Below are positions 44,208-53,506 of a stretch of 64,000 nt of DNA, in pieces; position 1 is the stretch's first letter; the number at the start of each line of letters is the position of its first letter. This DNA is from Paenibacillus sp. Root52. GTDB taxonomy: Bacteria; Bacillota; Bacilli; Paenibacillales; Paenibacillaceae. The DNA is taken from NCBI RefSeq assembly GCF_001426865.1, contig NZ_LMFO01000030.1:1-64000 (forward strand). The letters are read 5' to 3'. Under the pieces are notes generated by a model, which was not told where the DNA came from, did no database searches, and saw only the letters and a program-made list of their open reading frames with translations. The translations under genes and the position numbers were made by a program.

Positions 44208-45275
44208 GTGGAGCAATTAACCAAACACAAGCTGTTCCGTTACGCCATCTGGCTGCTGCTGGGCTTAATTATCTTATATTTTATCTGGCTGTTAAGGCCA
44301 TTGCTGCTTCATATATATGGATTTCTGAGAACAGTTCTGGCACCTTTTATCGTAGCACTTATCATATCTTATGTTCTGAATCCAATTGTAAGTATGCTAG
44401 GTGGGCGTAAAGTGCCGAGGACAATTGCAGTCCTGCTGATTTATGCTTTTTTCCTGACCTGTATCGGTGTGATCTTAATGAATGTGATCCCTGTATTGAT
44501 TGAACAACTGGAAGAGTTGAATGAACATATGCCAGAGCTTTCGATGCGAGCCCAAAGTTTAATGAATAGCATGGATAACAAGTTAATGCCGCCAAGCGTG
44601 CGCACGGGCATGAATAGCTGGTTTTTTCAGATGGAGGATCGACTGACACAAGGGATTACGGTGCTGATGGATAATATCGGGGCAACAATTAACGTATTGT
44701 TCAATGTATTTATCGTGCCTTTTCTTATTTTCTATATGCTTAAGGACTTTGAAGTATTTGAGCGTACGGTTGTTGCCTACTTACCCCGCTCACGTCGCAA
44801 AGCCATTGTTTCAGTCATGAAAGAGATTGATGCAGCACTGGGCAATTACATTCGTGGGCAATTTATTGTGTGTGTGATCGTGGGGATCTTTGCCTACATC
44901 GGTTACGTGATTGTAGATATGCCCTATGCCTTATTGTTGGCAAGCATTGTTGCTGTGTTTAATATTGTTCCTTATCTGGGTCCGTTCCTGGGGGCAGCAC
45001 CTGCAGTCGTAATGGCGTCAACCGTATCTCTCAAAATGGTGCTGTTCGTGGTCATCGTCAATACGTTATGTCAGGTATTAGAAAGTAACGTCATATCACC
45101 ACAGGTGGTTGGGCGAACATTGCACCTGCACCCGCTGTCAATTATCTTTGCCCTTCTCGTTGGGGGAGAGCTAGCTGGTATTGTTGGACTTATTCTTGCC
45201 GTACCTGTCTTTGCAGTCCTGAAAGTGATTATGCAGCATTTCTTCGCATATTACATCAAGCGAAGGATTGAATAA
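44208..45275 (+). CDS. AI-2E family transporter (YrrI-like)
   Basis: The 355-residue membrane protein has two N-terminal helices with LAPFIVALIISYVLNPIV, a central amphipathic region, and a C-terminal group with YLGPFLGAAPAVVMA and the family ending ISPQVVGRTLHLHPLSIIFALLVGGEL. Family members are proposed transporters or antiporters. B. subtilis YrrI lies upstream of alaS too. GTG follows GGGAG by about 8 nt. Confidence 0.88.
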   Translation: MEQLTKHKLFRYAIWLLLGLIILYFIWLLRPLLLHIYGFLRTVLAPFIVALIISYVLNPIVSMLGGRKVPRTIAVLLIYAFFLTCIGVILMNVIPVLIEQLEELNEHMPELSMRAQSLMNSMDNKLMPPSVRTGMNSWFFQMEDRLTQGITVLMDNIGATINVLFNVFIVPFLIFYMLKDFEVFERTVVAYLPRSRRKAIVSVMKEIDAALGNYIRGQFIVCVIVGIFAYIGYVIVDMPYALLLASIVAVFNIVPYLGPFLGAAPAVVMASTVSLKMVLFVVIVNTLCQVLESNVISPQVVGRTLHLHPLSIIFALLVGGELAGIVGLILAVPVFAVLKVIMQHFFAYYIKRRIE

Positions 45276-45304
45276 AGCCAGTCTGGGAGCAGAAGTTACG
45301 TGCG

Positions 45305-45333
45305 TTGACACCTGATAGGCATATCGATATAGT
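45305..45333 (+). promoter_or_regulatory. Sigma-A promoter of alaS
   Basis: A perfect TTGACA (45305-45310) and TATAGT (45328-45333) lie 17 nt apart, just upstream of the T-box leader. Confidence 0.88.
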
Positions 45334-45339
45334 GAGGGT

Positions 45340-45616
45340 GTATGTTTAGACTATGAAATCGATGATGAAATAAAGTATGCCGGGGTTCCTTTCTCAGAGA
45401 ATAGACTCCTTCGGAGCAGAATTGAATCTGTCCGATGGCTGGAAGAGTCTAGGAAGTTGAAGCGGCAGAAAGCTAATTTCGGAGTGCAGGACAACCCTGC
45501 CGGAAGCGACCGTTATTCGCATCAACGAGGCGATTGTCAATTTATCCAGGATAAATGGCAATAACCAGGGTGGTACCGCGATAACATCGTCCCTGATATA
45601 ATCAGGGGCGTTTTTT
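45340..45616 (+). ncRNA. T-box leader of alaS with Ala (GCU) specifier
   Basis: The T-box core AGGGTGGTACCGCG (45567-45580) and an intrinsic terminator CGTCCCTGA/TCAGGGGCG plus six T (45588-45616) are clear. In stem I, AGTA (45374-45377) is followed by TGCCG, which pairs with CGGCA (45463-45467). The other strand continues GAAAGCTA, placing GCT (45472-45474), alanine, in specifier position. The apical AGAG and GGCTG motifs are present. Confidence 0.95.
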
Positions 45617-45700
45617 GTGTTGTTTTTATCGCATTATCAGATTAACAAACCGGGGGAGTTACAGCACCGGACATTATAATTAAATTGGAGGAAGACCAAC

Positions 45701-48331
45701 ATGAAAGCTAGTGAAATCCGGTCTAAATGGTTAGAGTTTTTTGCAAGTAAAGGTCATAAAATTGAACCAAGTGCATCCCTTGTACCTCACAATGATCCAT
45801 CTTTGTTGTGGATTAATGCAGGTATGGCGCCGCTCAAACCGTATTTTGACGGTCGTGAGAAGCCAGAGAATCCGCGTCTTGCGAACTCGCAAAAATGTAT
45901 TCGTACGAATGATATCGAAAATGTCGGCAAAACGCGCCGTCACCATACATTTTTCGAAATGTTAGGTAACTTCTCCATTGGAGATTACTTCAAGGAAGAG
46001 ACAATCGAATGGGCATGGGAGTTCCTAACAAGCAAAGAGTGGATTGGTTTCGACCCAGAGCGTCTGTCCGTAACGGTATATCCAGAAGACGAAGAAGCGT
46101 TCAAACTGTGGAATGAAAAGATTGGTCTACCGGCAGAACGAATTATTAAGCTGGACGAAAACTTCTGGGATATCGGTGAAGGTCCTTGTGGACCATGTAC
46201 GGAGATTTTCTACGACCGCGGCGAAGCTTATGGCAACGATATGAATGATCCAGAGATGTATCCAGGTGGAGAGAATGAGCGTTACCTCGAAGTATGGAAC
46301 TTGGTATTCTCTCAATTCAATCATAATAAAGATGGCAGCTATACCCCGCTTCCGAACAAAAACATTGATACAGGCGCAGGCCTCGAACGGTTTGCTTCCA
46401 TTCTTCAAAATGTGGATTCCAACTTCGATACCGATCTGTTCCAACCGATGATTCAGAGAACAGCAGCACTTGCTGGTGTTAAATATAATGATAGCGTAGA
46501 AATTGACGTTGCGCTAAAAGTGATTGCGGATCACATCCGTACGGTTTCTTTTGCTGTAGGTGATGGCATTCTGCCAGGTAATGATGGCCGCGGATATGTT
46601 ATCCGTCGTTTGCTCCGCCGCGCAGTGCGCTACGGTAAAGTACTTGGACTAGACCGTCCGTTCCTGTATGAACTGACAACCACCGTCGGTGAGGTTATGG
46701 GCGTGTACTATCCAGAAGTGGTGGAGAAGCAAGAGTTCATTGCTAAAGTCATCAAAACGGAAGAAGAGCGTTTCCATGAAACACTTAGCGATGGATTGGC
46801 GATTCTAGCTGATATTAGTGCAACAGCTAAAGCGGAAGGACGCACAGTGATTAGTGGCCCAGAAGCTTTCAAATTGTATGACACATATGGATTCCCGTTT
46901 GACCTCACAGAAGACTATGCAGCTGAGAATGGCCTCACGGTAGACCGTGAAGGATTCGATGTTTCGATGCAGAGACAACGTGATCTTGGACGTGCAGGTC
47001 GTCAAGAGAACGAAAGTATGAAGGCTCAAGGTGGCCCTCTTGCTGATCTAGAGGTTAAAAGCGAGTTTGTTGGTTATACTGACCTGTTGAAGGAAGCGAA
47101 AGTGGTAGCTATTGTTGCTGACGAAGCGCTTGTGGATGCTGTCGGTGAAGGGCAGTCTTGCCAAGTCATCCTTGACCAAACACCGTTCTATGCGGAAAGT
47201 GGCGGACAAGTCAGTGACCAAGGTTTATTGCGCGGAGCTAATATGACTGCTAAAGTTCAAGGCTTGTTCAAAGCTCCAATGGGACAACATGTACATTTGG
47301 TCGTGGTAGAAGCTGGTGAGCTGCGTGTAGGCGATGTCATTACAGCAGAGGTGGACGCGTCCAAACGTGGGGATATTATCAAAAACCATACCGCAACCCA
47401 CCTGTTGCACAAAGCGCTCAAGGATGTACTAGGAACTCACGTTAATCAAGCAGGATCATTGGTTGAACCACAACGTCTGCGTTTCGACTTCTCTCACTTC
47501 GGCAGCATCACACCGGAAGAATTGACGGAGATCGAGCGTCAAGTTAACGAACAGATCTGGAATCGCTTGAACGTGAATATTGAATTGAAGGCGATCGATG
47601 AGGCCAAAGAAATGGGCGCAATGGCGCTATTTGGTGAAAAATACGGGGATATCGTGCGCGTAGTTCAAGTAGGAGAATACAGTTTGGAACTTTGCGGCGG
47701 TTGCCACGTAAATAATACATCGGAGATTGGAATTTTCAAACTAGTAAGCGAAAGCGGAATTGGTTCCGGTGTGCGCCGTATTGAAGCTGTTACGGGTCGT
47801 GGTGCATATCTCTATGTTGAGAGTCAATTAGAACTGTTGAAACAATCGGCTACCTTGCTCAAAGCGAATGTTGCTGATGTGCCTAAACGGATCGAAGGCT
47901 TGAATCAACAATTGAAAGAAGCAGCGAGAGAAGCAGAATCCCTGCAAAGCAAGCTCAGTGCTATGGAAGCAGGTCAACTGACCGACCAAGTGGTACAAGC
48001 TGGTAACACGCAGGTGCTAGCGGCTCGTGTAGATGCTCCGAATATGGATGCACTGCGAACTGTAGCGGATGAACTGAAGGCGAAACTGCCTAATGCAGTC
48101 CTCGTACTGGGTGCTCCTGCAGATGGGAAAGTGAACTTTGTTGTCGCTGTACCTGCAGAGCAAGTGAAGCAAGGTCTTCATGCAGGTAAGATTGTCAAAG
48201 AAGTTGCAGCTGTGTGCGGCGGCGGCGGCGGTGGACGCCCAGATATGGCACAAGCTGGAGGTAAGGACGCATCCAAGCTCGATGAAGCACTGAAAGTGGC
48301 TGTATCACTTGTAAGTGAGCATGTTGTTTAA
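45701..48331 (+). CDS. alaS: Alanine--tRNA ligase
   Basis: This class II synthetase of 876 residues begins EIRSKWLEFFASKGH and has the motif RHHTFFEMLGNFSIGDYFKEE. The editing domain shows NHTATHLLHKAL (HxxxH) and LCGGCHV (the Cys and His of the CxxxH zinc site), and the C-terminal C-Ala domain includes GKVNFVVAVPAE and a Gly stretch before RPDMAQAGGKD. The length is normal. It is preceded by its own T-box. Confidence 0.97.
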   Translation: MKASEIRSKWLEFFASKGHKIEPSASLVPHNDPSLLWINAGMAPLKPYFDGREKPENPRLANSQKCIRTNDIENVGKTRRHHTFFEMLGNFSIGDYFKEETIEWAWEFLTSKEWIGFDPERLSVTVYPEDEEAFKLWNEKIGLPAERIIKLDENFWDIGEGPCGPCTEIFYDRGEAYGNDMNDPEMYPGGENERYLEVWNLVFSQFNHNKDGSYTPLPNKNIDTGAGLERFASILQNVDSNFDTDLFQPMIQRTAALAGVKYNDSVEIDVALKVIADHIRTVSFAVGDGILPGNDGRGYVIRRLLRRAVRYGKVLGLDRPFLYELTTTVGEVMGVYYPEVVEKQEFIAKVIKTEEERFHETLSDGLAILADISATAKAEGRTVISGPEAFKLYDTYGFPFDLTEDYAAENGLTVDREGFDVSMQRQRDLGRAGRQENESMKAQGGPLADLEVKSEFVGYTDLLKEAKVVAIVADEALVDAVGEGQSCQVILDQTPFYAESGGQVSDQGLLRGANMTAKVQGLFKAPMGQHVHLVVVEAGELRVGDVITAEVDASKRGDIIKNHTATHLLHKALKDVLGTHVNQAGSLVEPQRLRFDFSHFGSITPEELTEIERQVNEQIWNRLNVNIELKAIDEAKEMGAMALFGEKYGDIVRVVQVGEYSLELCGGCHVNNTSEIGIFKLVSESGIGSGVRRIEAVTGRGAYLYVESQLELLKQSATLLKANVADVPKRIEGLNQQLKEAAREAESLQSKLSAMEAGQLTDQVVQAGNTQVLAARVDAPNMDALRTVADELKAKLPNAVLVLGAPADGKVNFVVAVPAEQVKQGLHAGKIVKEVAAVCGGGGGGRPDMAQAGGKDASKLDEALKVAVSLVSEHVV

Positions 48332-48384
48332 TTCTAACGAAATCAATTGAATTGAACATCTACAGAGGATGAAGCGAATATAAA

Positions 48385-48434
48385 TTACTGTTTTCAGTTA
48401 CGAATGAACAGAAACAACTTGCTGTAAACAGTAA
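48385..48434. repeat. Inverted repeat between alaS and ireB
   Basis: TTACTGTTTTCAG and CTGTAAACAGTAA pair over 12 of 13 positions around a 24-nt loop. There is no T run. It could be a weak terminator, a processing site or an operator. Confidence 0.45.
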
Positions 48435-48491
48435 CAGTCAAGCAAAAAACACAATTCGCTTCTCCTTTGTTTACTCGTGACAGTCAGAATA

Positions 48492-48500
48492 TGTTATTAT
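48492..48500 (+). promoter_or_regulatory. Candidate extended -10 promoter of ireB-ruvX
   Basis: TGTTATTAT (TGN plus TATTAT) lies 63 nt before the ireB start. No clear -35 is visible. Confidence 0.35.
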
Positions 48501-48563
48501 ATAAGCAGAAATCAATTCGGCAGGACATGGTCCCCATGTTCATGCAGGAGCGAGGTGTCATCA

Positions 48564-48824
48564 ATGGACTCCATGGATAAGACGGTTAAATTTAATGTGA
48601 AAGCTGACGAGCAGGAGGCATCCTCCCAAGAGATTCTTCTCACGGTATATGATGCACTGGTCGATAAGGAGTATAATCCTATCAACCAGATTGTCGGGTA
48701 TCTGATCTCTGGCGACCCCGCATACATCCCTCGTCACAACAATGCACGCAGCCTGGTTCGGAAAAAGGAGCGCGATGAGCTCATTGAAGAGCTTGTACGT
48801 TCTTATCTGGCCAATCACCGGTAA
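48564..48824 (+). CDS. ireB: IreB family regulatory phosphoprotein (DUF965, YrzL)
   Basis: The 86-residue protein begins MDSMDKTVKFNVKADE and has the family core VYDALVDKEYNPINQIVGYLISGDPAYIPRHNNARSLVRK. In Enterococcus, IreB is phosphorylated on N-terminal Thr by the kinase IreK and affects cephalosporin resistance. GAGGTG lies about 7 nt before the ATG. The order alaS-ireB-ruvX-DUF1292-mltG is the standard Firmicute one. Confidence 0.92.
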   Translation: MDSMDKTVKFNVKADEQEASSQEILLTVYDALVDKEYNPINQIVGYLISGDPAYIPRHNNARSLVRKKERDELIEELVRSYLANHR

Positions 48825-48951
48825 TGTACACCGCTTCCGCTGTGATGCAACCCATGCAGGGCAGCGGGAAATGAACCGACAGTAGTCAGCCTGAAGCTTG
48901 AGAGAGAGGATGATTCATCCTCCTAAGCAGGCTTGAGGATGGGAGAGCATG

Positions 48952-49368
48952 ATGAAAATATTAGGTTTGGATTATGGGGACCGAAGAATCGGAGTTGCTG
49001 TCAGTGACGCCTTCGGTTGGACTGCCCAGGGATTGGAAGTGCTTGAACGCCGCCGGGATGAAGGTGAGTTCGGTCGAATTGCCGAGCTTGTGCGCGAGCA
49101 CGAGGTTAGCGAGATCGTTGTAGGGCTCCCCAAAAACATGAACGGCACCGTAGGGCCGCGTGGTGAAATCTGTATCGATTTTGCCGAACGCCTGCGGGGC
49201 GAACTGAATTTACCTGTTCACCTTTGGGATGAACGGCTGACAACCATGGCAGCAGAAAGAACGCTGATTGAAGCGGATGTCAGTCGGAAAAAACGCAAGC
49301 AGGTTGTGGACAAAATGGCCGCAAGCTTGATTTTGCAAAATTATTTAGATGCCAACAGTAAAAGGTGA
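48952..49368 (+). CDS. ruvX: RuvX/YqgF family nuclease
   Basis: The 138-residue RNase H-fold protein has MKILGLDYGDRRIGVAVSD (catalytic Asp), VVGLPKNMNG, WDERLTTMAAE and, near the end, KKRKQVVDKMAASLILQNYLD. YqgF proteins act on the 5' end of pre-16S rRNA and resemble Holliday-junction resolvases. Two overlapping ATG codons occur (48949, 48952); the second is 5 nt from GGGAGAG. Confidence 0.94.
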   Translation: MKILGLDYGDRRIGVAVSDAFGWTAQGLEVLERRRDEGEFGRIAELVREHEVSEIVVGLPKNMNGTVGPRGEICIDFAERLRGELNLPVHLWDERLTTMAAERTLIEADVSRKKRKQVVDKMAASLILQNYLDANSKR

Positions 49369-49380
49369 GGGGGATCAACA

Positions 49381-49680
49381 ATGGCTGAAGATCAACTGGG
49401 TATGGAAGAAGAATCGGAGATTATTTACATTGCGGATGACGAGGGCAATGAAGAAGAATTCGAAGTCATCATGAAGTTTGAAGTAGATGGTTCGGAGGCC
49501 AAGTACATGATGGTTGCTCCGGTTGAGCCCGAGGATGGAGAGACGGATGTATATGCATTCCGTTACGAAGAAGAGGGCGACGACATTAAACTTTTCGTCA
49601 TCCAAGATGATGCCGAATGGGATATCGTTGAGGAGACGTTTAATACATTCTTAGCAGAAGATGAAGAGGAAGCGAACTAA
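49381..49680 (+). CDS. DUF1292 family acidic protein (YrzB-like), first copy
   Basis: The 99-residue, very acidic protein has the family pattern IIYIADDEGNEEEFEVIMKFEVDGSEAKYMMVAPVE and a DDxEWDIVEETFNTF end. It lies 12 nt after ruvX with GAGGGGGA before the ATG, and the second copy starts directly at its stop codon. Function unknown although the family is widely conserved next to ruvX. Confidence 0.9.
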   Translation: MAEDQLGMEEESEIIYIADDEGNEEEFEVIMKFEVDGSEAKYMMVAPVEPEDGETDVYAFRYEEEGDDIKLFVIQDDAEWDIVEETFNTFLAEDEEEAN

Positions 49681-49995
49681 ATGACTGAATACAGCCGCAA
49701 AGACCTAAAATGGACAGATTCACTGCGTTTGGCTTTTGGTGCTCAAGTTGAGCTCGAGGAAGAGAACGGGAAATCACATCCCTACGACTTGCTGGCTGAA
49801 TTCGAAGTGAATGGTCAGCAATACGCCGTACTTCGAAGCTCATTGCGTCCTTATGACGAAGTTGAACTTCTGAGAGTATTACCAGGTAGTGAAGACCAGA
49901 TCATGCCTGAGTTAGTAACGATTGACGATGATGAAGAATGGGAGGACATTTCGGAATTATACGATGAATGTACACTTCCCATTGATGAAGATTAA
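49681..49995 (+). CDS. DUF1292 family protein, second copy
   Basis: The 104-residue protein keeps the DUF1292 pattern (AQVELEEENGKSHPYDLLAEFEVNGQQYAVLRS and the DDDEEWEDISELYDE end) but is otherwise different from the first copy. ATG follows the previous stop codon without a gap, so translation is coupled. A terminator-like hairpin lies 25 nt after the stop. Confidence 0.82.
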   Translation: MTEYSRKDLKWTDSLRLAFGAQVELEEENGKSHPYDLLAEFEVNGQQYAVLRSSLRPYDEVELLRVLPGSEDQIMPELVTIDDDEEWEDISELYDECTLPIDED

Positions 49996-50020
49996 TCAGC
50001 TTCAAATTGAAGAAACCGGA

Positions 50021-50044
50021 AGGGCGGAGAAGTCCGCTCTTTTT
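50021..50044 (+). terminator. Terminator between DUF1292 and mltG
   Basis: The 7-bp stem GGGCGGA/TCCGCTC with a GAAG loop is followed by five T. mltG starts only 27 nt later, so partial read-through is likely. Confidence 0.65.
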
Positions 50045-50070
50045 GGTTGTGTAAAGGAGTTGTTTCTTTT

Positions 50071-51111
50071 TTGAAAGGGAAAGTCTGGATGATTCTTCTG
50101 CTTATCATTGTTATAGCTGTCGGTGGGGCTGGTGCTTATGCCTGGAACATGATGCGTCCACTCGAAGCTTCAACAGAGCCGATCGTTTTTGAGATCAAAA
50201 GTGGAACAGGAACATCGAAAATTGCAGAACAACTACAGCAAGAAGGTCTTATTCGAAGTGGTCTAGCTTTTAAAGGATACTTGAAATGGAAGAAGCAAGG
50301 TTCGAATTTTATGGCAGGTACCTATTCGATGAATCCAGGTGTATCATATGAGGAGATCGTGAACAAGCTGAATAATGGTGAAGTTGTACCCGAGGAAATG
50401 GTGAAGTTTACGATTCCGGAAGGTTATACTGTGCTGCAAATGGCAGATAAATTATCGGAAGAAGGCATTGTGGATCGCGATGAATTTATCAAGCTTGCCA
50501 ATGATCCTTCGGCCTTTGATGTAGATATTATTAAAGATATTCCAGTAGATGAAGAGCTGCGTTATGTGCTCGAAGGGTATCTGTTCCCAGAAACCTATGA
50601 ACTCAAAAAGGACAGCTCTACCCATGATGTTATGCAGCGCATGCTGGAGGAGTTCCAGACCAAAGTGAATTCAATTCCGAATCTGGAGACTGAGCTGCAA
50701 CAGAAGAAGTTGTCATTGCATGAATTGCTGACTATCGCTTCGCTAGTGGAGAGAGAAGTTGTCGTTGATGCGGAACGTCCTCTAGTCGCGGGTGTGATCT
50801 ATAACCGGATTCATCAGGACATGAAGCTGGAGATTGACGCTACAGTGCAGTATTTGTTGGACAAGCCAAAGGCTAGATTACTCTTCAAGGACCTAAAGGT
50901 AGAGAGTCCCTACAATATGTATCTGAACAAAGGGCTACCTCCGGGACCCATCGCAAGTCCAAGTCTGCCGTCCATTCAGGCGGCGCTTCAACCAGAAGCT
51001 TCAGAGTACCTATTTTACGTAACCAAAAAAGACGGTTCGTCCGGGCATTTGTTTGCCAAAACGTATAAGGAACATCAGCAAAATATAGCCAAAAGTAAGG
51101 CTGCGCAATAA
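50071..51111 (+). CDS. mltG: Endolytic murein transglycosylase MltG
   Basis: MltG cleaves nascent peptidoglycan strands at the membrane and sets glycan length. The 346 residues hold one N-terminal membrane helix, a LysM-like part (FTIPEGYTVLQMADKLSEEGI) and the YceG core with ASLVEREVV (catalytic Glu), LEIDATVQYLL, PYNMYLNKGLPPGPIASPS and the Tyr-Phe-Val end. TTG 50071 lies 10 nt after AAAGGAG. Confidence 0.93.
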   Translation: MKGKVWMILLLIIVIAVGGAGAYAWNMMRPLEASTEPIVFEIKSGTGTSKIAEQLQQEGLIRSGLAFKGYLKWKKQGSNFMAGTYSMNPGVSYEEIVNKLNNGEVVPEEMVKFTIPEGYTVLQMADKLSEEGIVDRDEFIKLANDPSAFDVDIIKDIPVDEELRYVLEGYLFPETYELKKDSSTHDVMQRMLEEFQTKVNSIPNLETELQQKKLSLHELLTIASLVEREVVVDAERPLVAGVIYNRIHQDMKLEIDATVQYLLDKPKARLLFKDLKVESPYNMYLNKGLPPGPIASPSLPSIQAALQPEASEYLFYVTKKDGSSGHLFAKTYKEHQQNIAKSKAAQ

Positions 51112-51126
51112 GCGGAGGGGATGTAT

Positions 51127-52056
51127 ATGAGTAAGAAACATGAACTGCTGGTTACAGCAGCGAATGTAAATGAAGCAGAGGTACTGTTACAGGCAGGCGC
51201 GGATGCCCTGTTAGTTGGGGATGATCGATTCGGTATGCGACTTCCTGGTAGCTTCACTATAGAAGAGACAGCAAAGGTCGTAGAACTTGCAACTCAACAT
51301 CAGGCACGCGTTTATGTATCTATGACGAACTTGATGTCTAATGATCTGCTGAAGGAACTACCTGAGTACGTGCAAGCATTGGGCAAAATCGGTGTACACG
51401 GAGTGGAGTTCAATGATCCGTCGGTGCTTGGAGCTATTCGAGAATACGCTCCGCACATTCAGCTTCATTGGAATGCAGAGATGACGTCGACCAACTATGC
51501 CACCGCCAACTATTGGGGGACAAAAGGTGCTAGTCGTGTTGTGTTGGCGCGTGAGCTGAACATGGACGAGCTTACAGAGATGGTTCCTTTTTTGAAGGTG
51601 GAAGCTCAGGTACAGGTACATGGGATGACTAATATTTATCATTCCAAGCGTAGCCTCGTACAGAGTTACATGGCACATCAGGGTCGTCCTGTGGAGGGAG
51701 ATCTCGGCAAAGAGCGTGGCTTGTTCTTGATTGAAGCTGAGCGACGGGATGAGAAATTCCCGATCTATGAAGATGTGAACGGGACACATATTATGAGTTC
51801 AGAGGATATTTGCATTTTGGAGGATCTACATTTGCTAATGGAGGCAGGCGTGCATAGCTTGAAGATTGAAGGCATTTTGAAGCCGCTAGCCTACAATGTA
51901 GCTGTAGTTAAGGCCTACCGAAAAGCAATTGATCATTATATCTCAGATGCTGATGCATATGCCTTCTCCGAAGATTGGCTGGATGAAGTTCGTGAATTGC
52001 AAGATCCTGAACGGGAATTGTCATTTGGATTTTTCTACAAAGAACAAGTGTATTAA
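51127..52056 (+). CDS. trhP1: U32 family protein TrhP1-like (YrrN)
   Basis: The 309-residue U32-family protein has AGADALLVGDDRFGMRLPGSF, HWNAEMTSTNYATANYWG and EAGVHSLKIEGILKPL. In B. subtilis, YrrN and YrrO together make 5-hydroxyuridine at position 34 of tRNAs using prephenate. This partner lacks the Cys cluster that TrhP2 has. ATG 51127 is 6 nt after GGAGGGG. In B. subtilis the methyltransferase TrmR (YrrM) lies between mltG and yrrN; here there is no room for it. Confidence 0.88.
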   Translation: MSKKHELLVTAANVNEAEVLLQAGADALLVGDDRFGMRLPGSFTIEETAKVVELATQHQARVYVSMTNLMSNDLLKELPEYVQALGKIGVHGVEFNDPSVLGAIREYAPHIQLHWNAEMTSTNYATANYWGTKGASRVVLARELNMDELTEMVPFLKVEAQVQVHGMTNIYHSKRSLVQSYMAHQGRPVEGDLGKERGLFLIEAERRDEKFPIYEDVNGTHIMSSEDICILEDLHLLMEAGVHSLKIEGILKPLAYNVAVVKAYRKAIDHYISDADAYAFSEDWLDEVRELQDPERELSFGFFYKEQVY

Positions 52057-52064
52057 TAGAAGAG

Positions 52065-53402
52065 GTGAAGAAAATGGAAACAGTGGCGGTACAGCGGAAG
52101 TTCTCCGGCAAACGTAACCGTCTGGATAAACCGGAGTTGCTTGCTCCGGCTGGGAATCTGGAAAAACTGAAGTTTGCAATCCATTACGGCGCAGATGCCG
52201 TGTATATTGGTGGACAGGCTTATGGCTTACGTTCGAATGCAGACAATTTTAGCTTTGAGGAAATGCGTGAAGGTGTTGAATTTGCCAAGAAATACGGAGC
52301 GAAAGTGTTTGTGGCAACGAACATCTATGCACACAATGAAGATATTGAGGGGATTGAAACGTATCTTCAGAATCTGTACAATGCCGGCATTTCGGCTGTA
52401 ATCGTAGCAGACCCAGCCATTATTGATGTAGCGCTGCGTGCGGTTCCTGGACTTGAGGTTCACTTGAGTACCCAACAGTCAACCCTTAACTGGCAAGCTG
52501 TGAAGTTCTGGAAAGATGAAGGACTGCCACGCGTCGTTCTAGGTCGTGAGACAAGCTTTGAGGAGATCGAGGAGATCAAGGCACATGTCGATATCGAGAT
52601 TGAAGCTTTCATTCATGGTGCAATGTGTTCTTCATATTCCGGACGTTGTGTATTATCTAACCACTTTACGGATCGGGACTCCAATCGCGGAGGCTGCTGC
52701 CAATCCTGCCGCTGGAAGTATGATCTATTTGAGGATGCAAGAGAAGAAGGGGTATGGGTCAGCGAAGAAGAGATGCAGATGCAAGCTCCTGCTCCGTTTA
52801 ACCTTGGTGAGAATCAGATTCCGTTGTTTGAGAAACAGGATAACGCGTTCTCGATGGGTTCCAAAGATCTGTGCATGATCGGGCATATTCCTGAATTGAT
52901 CGACGTAGGTGTGGATAGCTTCAAAATCGAAGGGCGTATGAAATCCATCCACTATGTAGCTACTGTGGTTAACGTGTATCGTCAAGCGATTGATTCTTAT
53001 ATGGCTGATCCAGAAAATTATGTGTTGAAACCGGAATGGGTTGAAGAGATGAATAAGGCTGCAAACCGTCCGTTAAACACAGGTTTCTTCTATGATACAC
53101 CAGACCATGAGGATCACATCTACGAGCCGGAAGAAAAAGCAGTTCCTTATGACTTCGCAGGGCTTGTTATGGATTATGATGCTGCTACGGGTATGGCAAC
53201 AATTCAACAACGCAATCACTTCAAGCCGGGCGATCAAATTGAGTTTTTCGGCCCAGGAGGGACATTCTTCAAACAAGTTGTAGGAGAATTGCAGGATGAG
53301 GAAGGCAATGTTCTGGATGCGGCAAGACACCCATTGCAACGTGTCAAAATGAAAGTAGATCAACCTATTTCTTACTTCGATATGATGAGAAAAAAGAAAT
53401 AG
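52065..53402 (+). CDS. trhP2: U32 family tRNA hydroxylation protein TrhP2-like (YrrO)
   Basis: The 445-residue protein begins with KPELLAPAGNLEKLKFAIHYGADAVYIGG, the U32 signature. Its Cys pattern AMCSSYSGRCVLS...GGCCQSCRW could hold an iron-sulfur cluster. SFKIEGRMKSIHYVATVVNVYR follows, and a C-terminal beta-barrel domain starts after about residue 360. It is paired with trhP1 8 nt upstream. Function by homology: prephenate-dependent formation of 5-hydroxyuridine 34 in tRNA. Confidence 0.9.
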   Translation: MKKMETVAVQRKFSGKRNRLDKPELLAPAGNLEKLKFAIHYGADAVYIGGQAYGLRSNADNFSFEEMREGVEFAKKYGAKVFVATNIYAHNEDIEGIETYLQNLYNAGISAVIVADPAIIDVALRAVPGLEVHLSTQQSTLNWQAVKFWKDEGLPRVVLGRETSFEEIEEIKAHVDIEIEAFIHGAMCSSYSGRCVLSNHFTDRDSNRGGCCQSCRWKYDLFEDAREEGVWVSEEEMQMQAPAPFNLGENQIPLFEKQDNAFSMGSKDLCMIGHIPELIDVGVDSFKIEGRMKSIHYVATVVNVYRQAIDSYMADPENYVLKPEWVEEMNKAANRPLNTGFFYDTPDHEDHIYEPEEKAVPYDFAGLVMDYDAATGMATIQQRNHFKPGDQIEFFGPGGTFFKQVVGELQDEEGNVLDAARHPLQRVKMKVDQPISYFDMMRKKK

Positions 53403-53471
53403 TCTTACAGACCTATAATATAACAAAATAGTATTATGGAATGACAATATTATGTTATAAAACAATAAAAA

Positions 53472-53506
53472 TGACCTCCGTATATCGGTTAATGGGGGTC
53501 TTTTTT
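53472..53506 (+). terminator. Terminator of the mltG-trhP operon
   Basis: GACCTCC and GGGGGTC pair across a 14-nt loop (one G-T) and six T follow. Confidence 0.8.
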
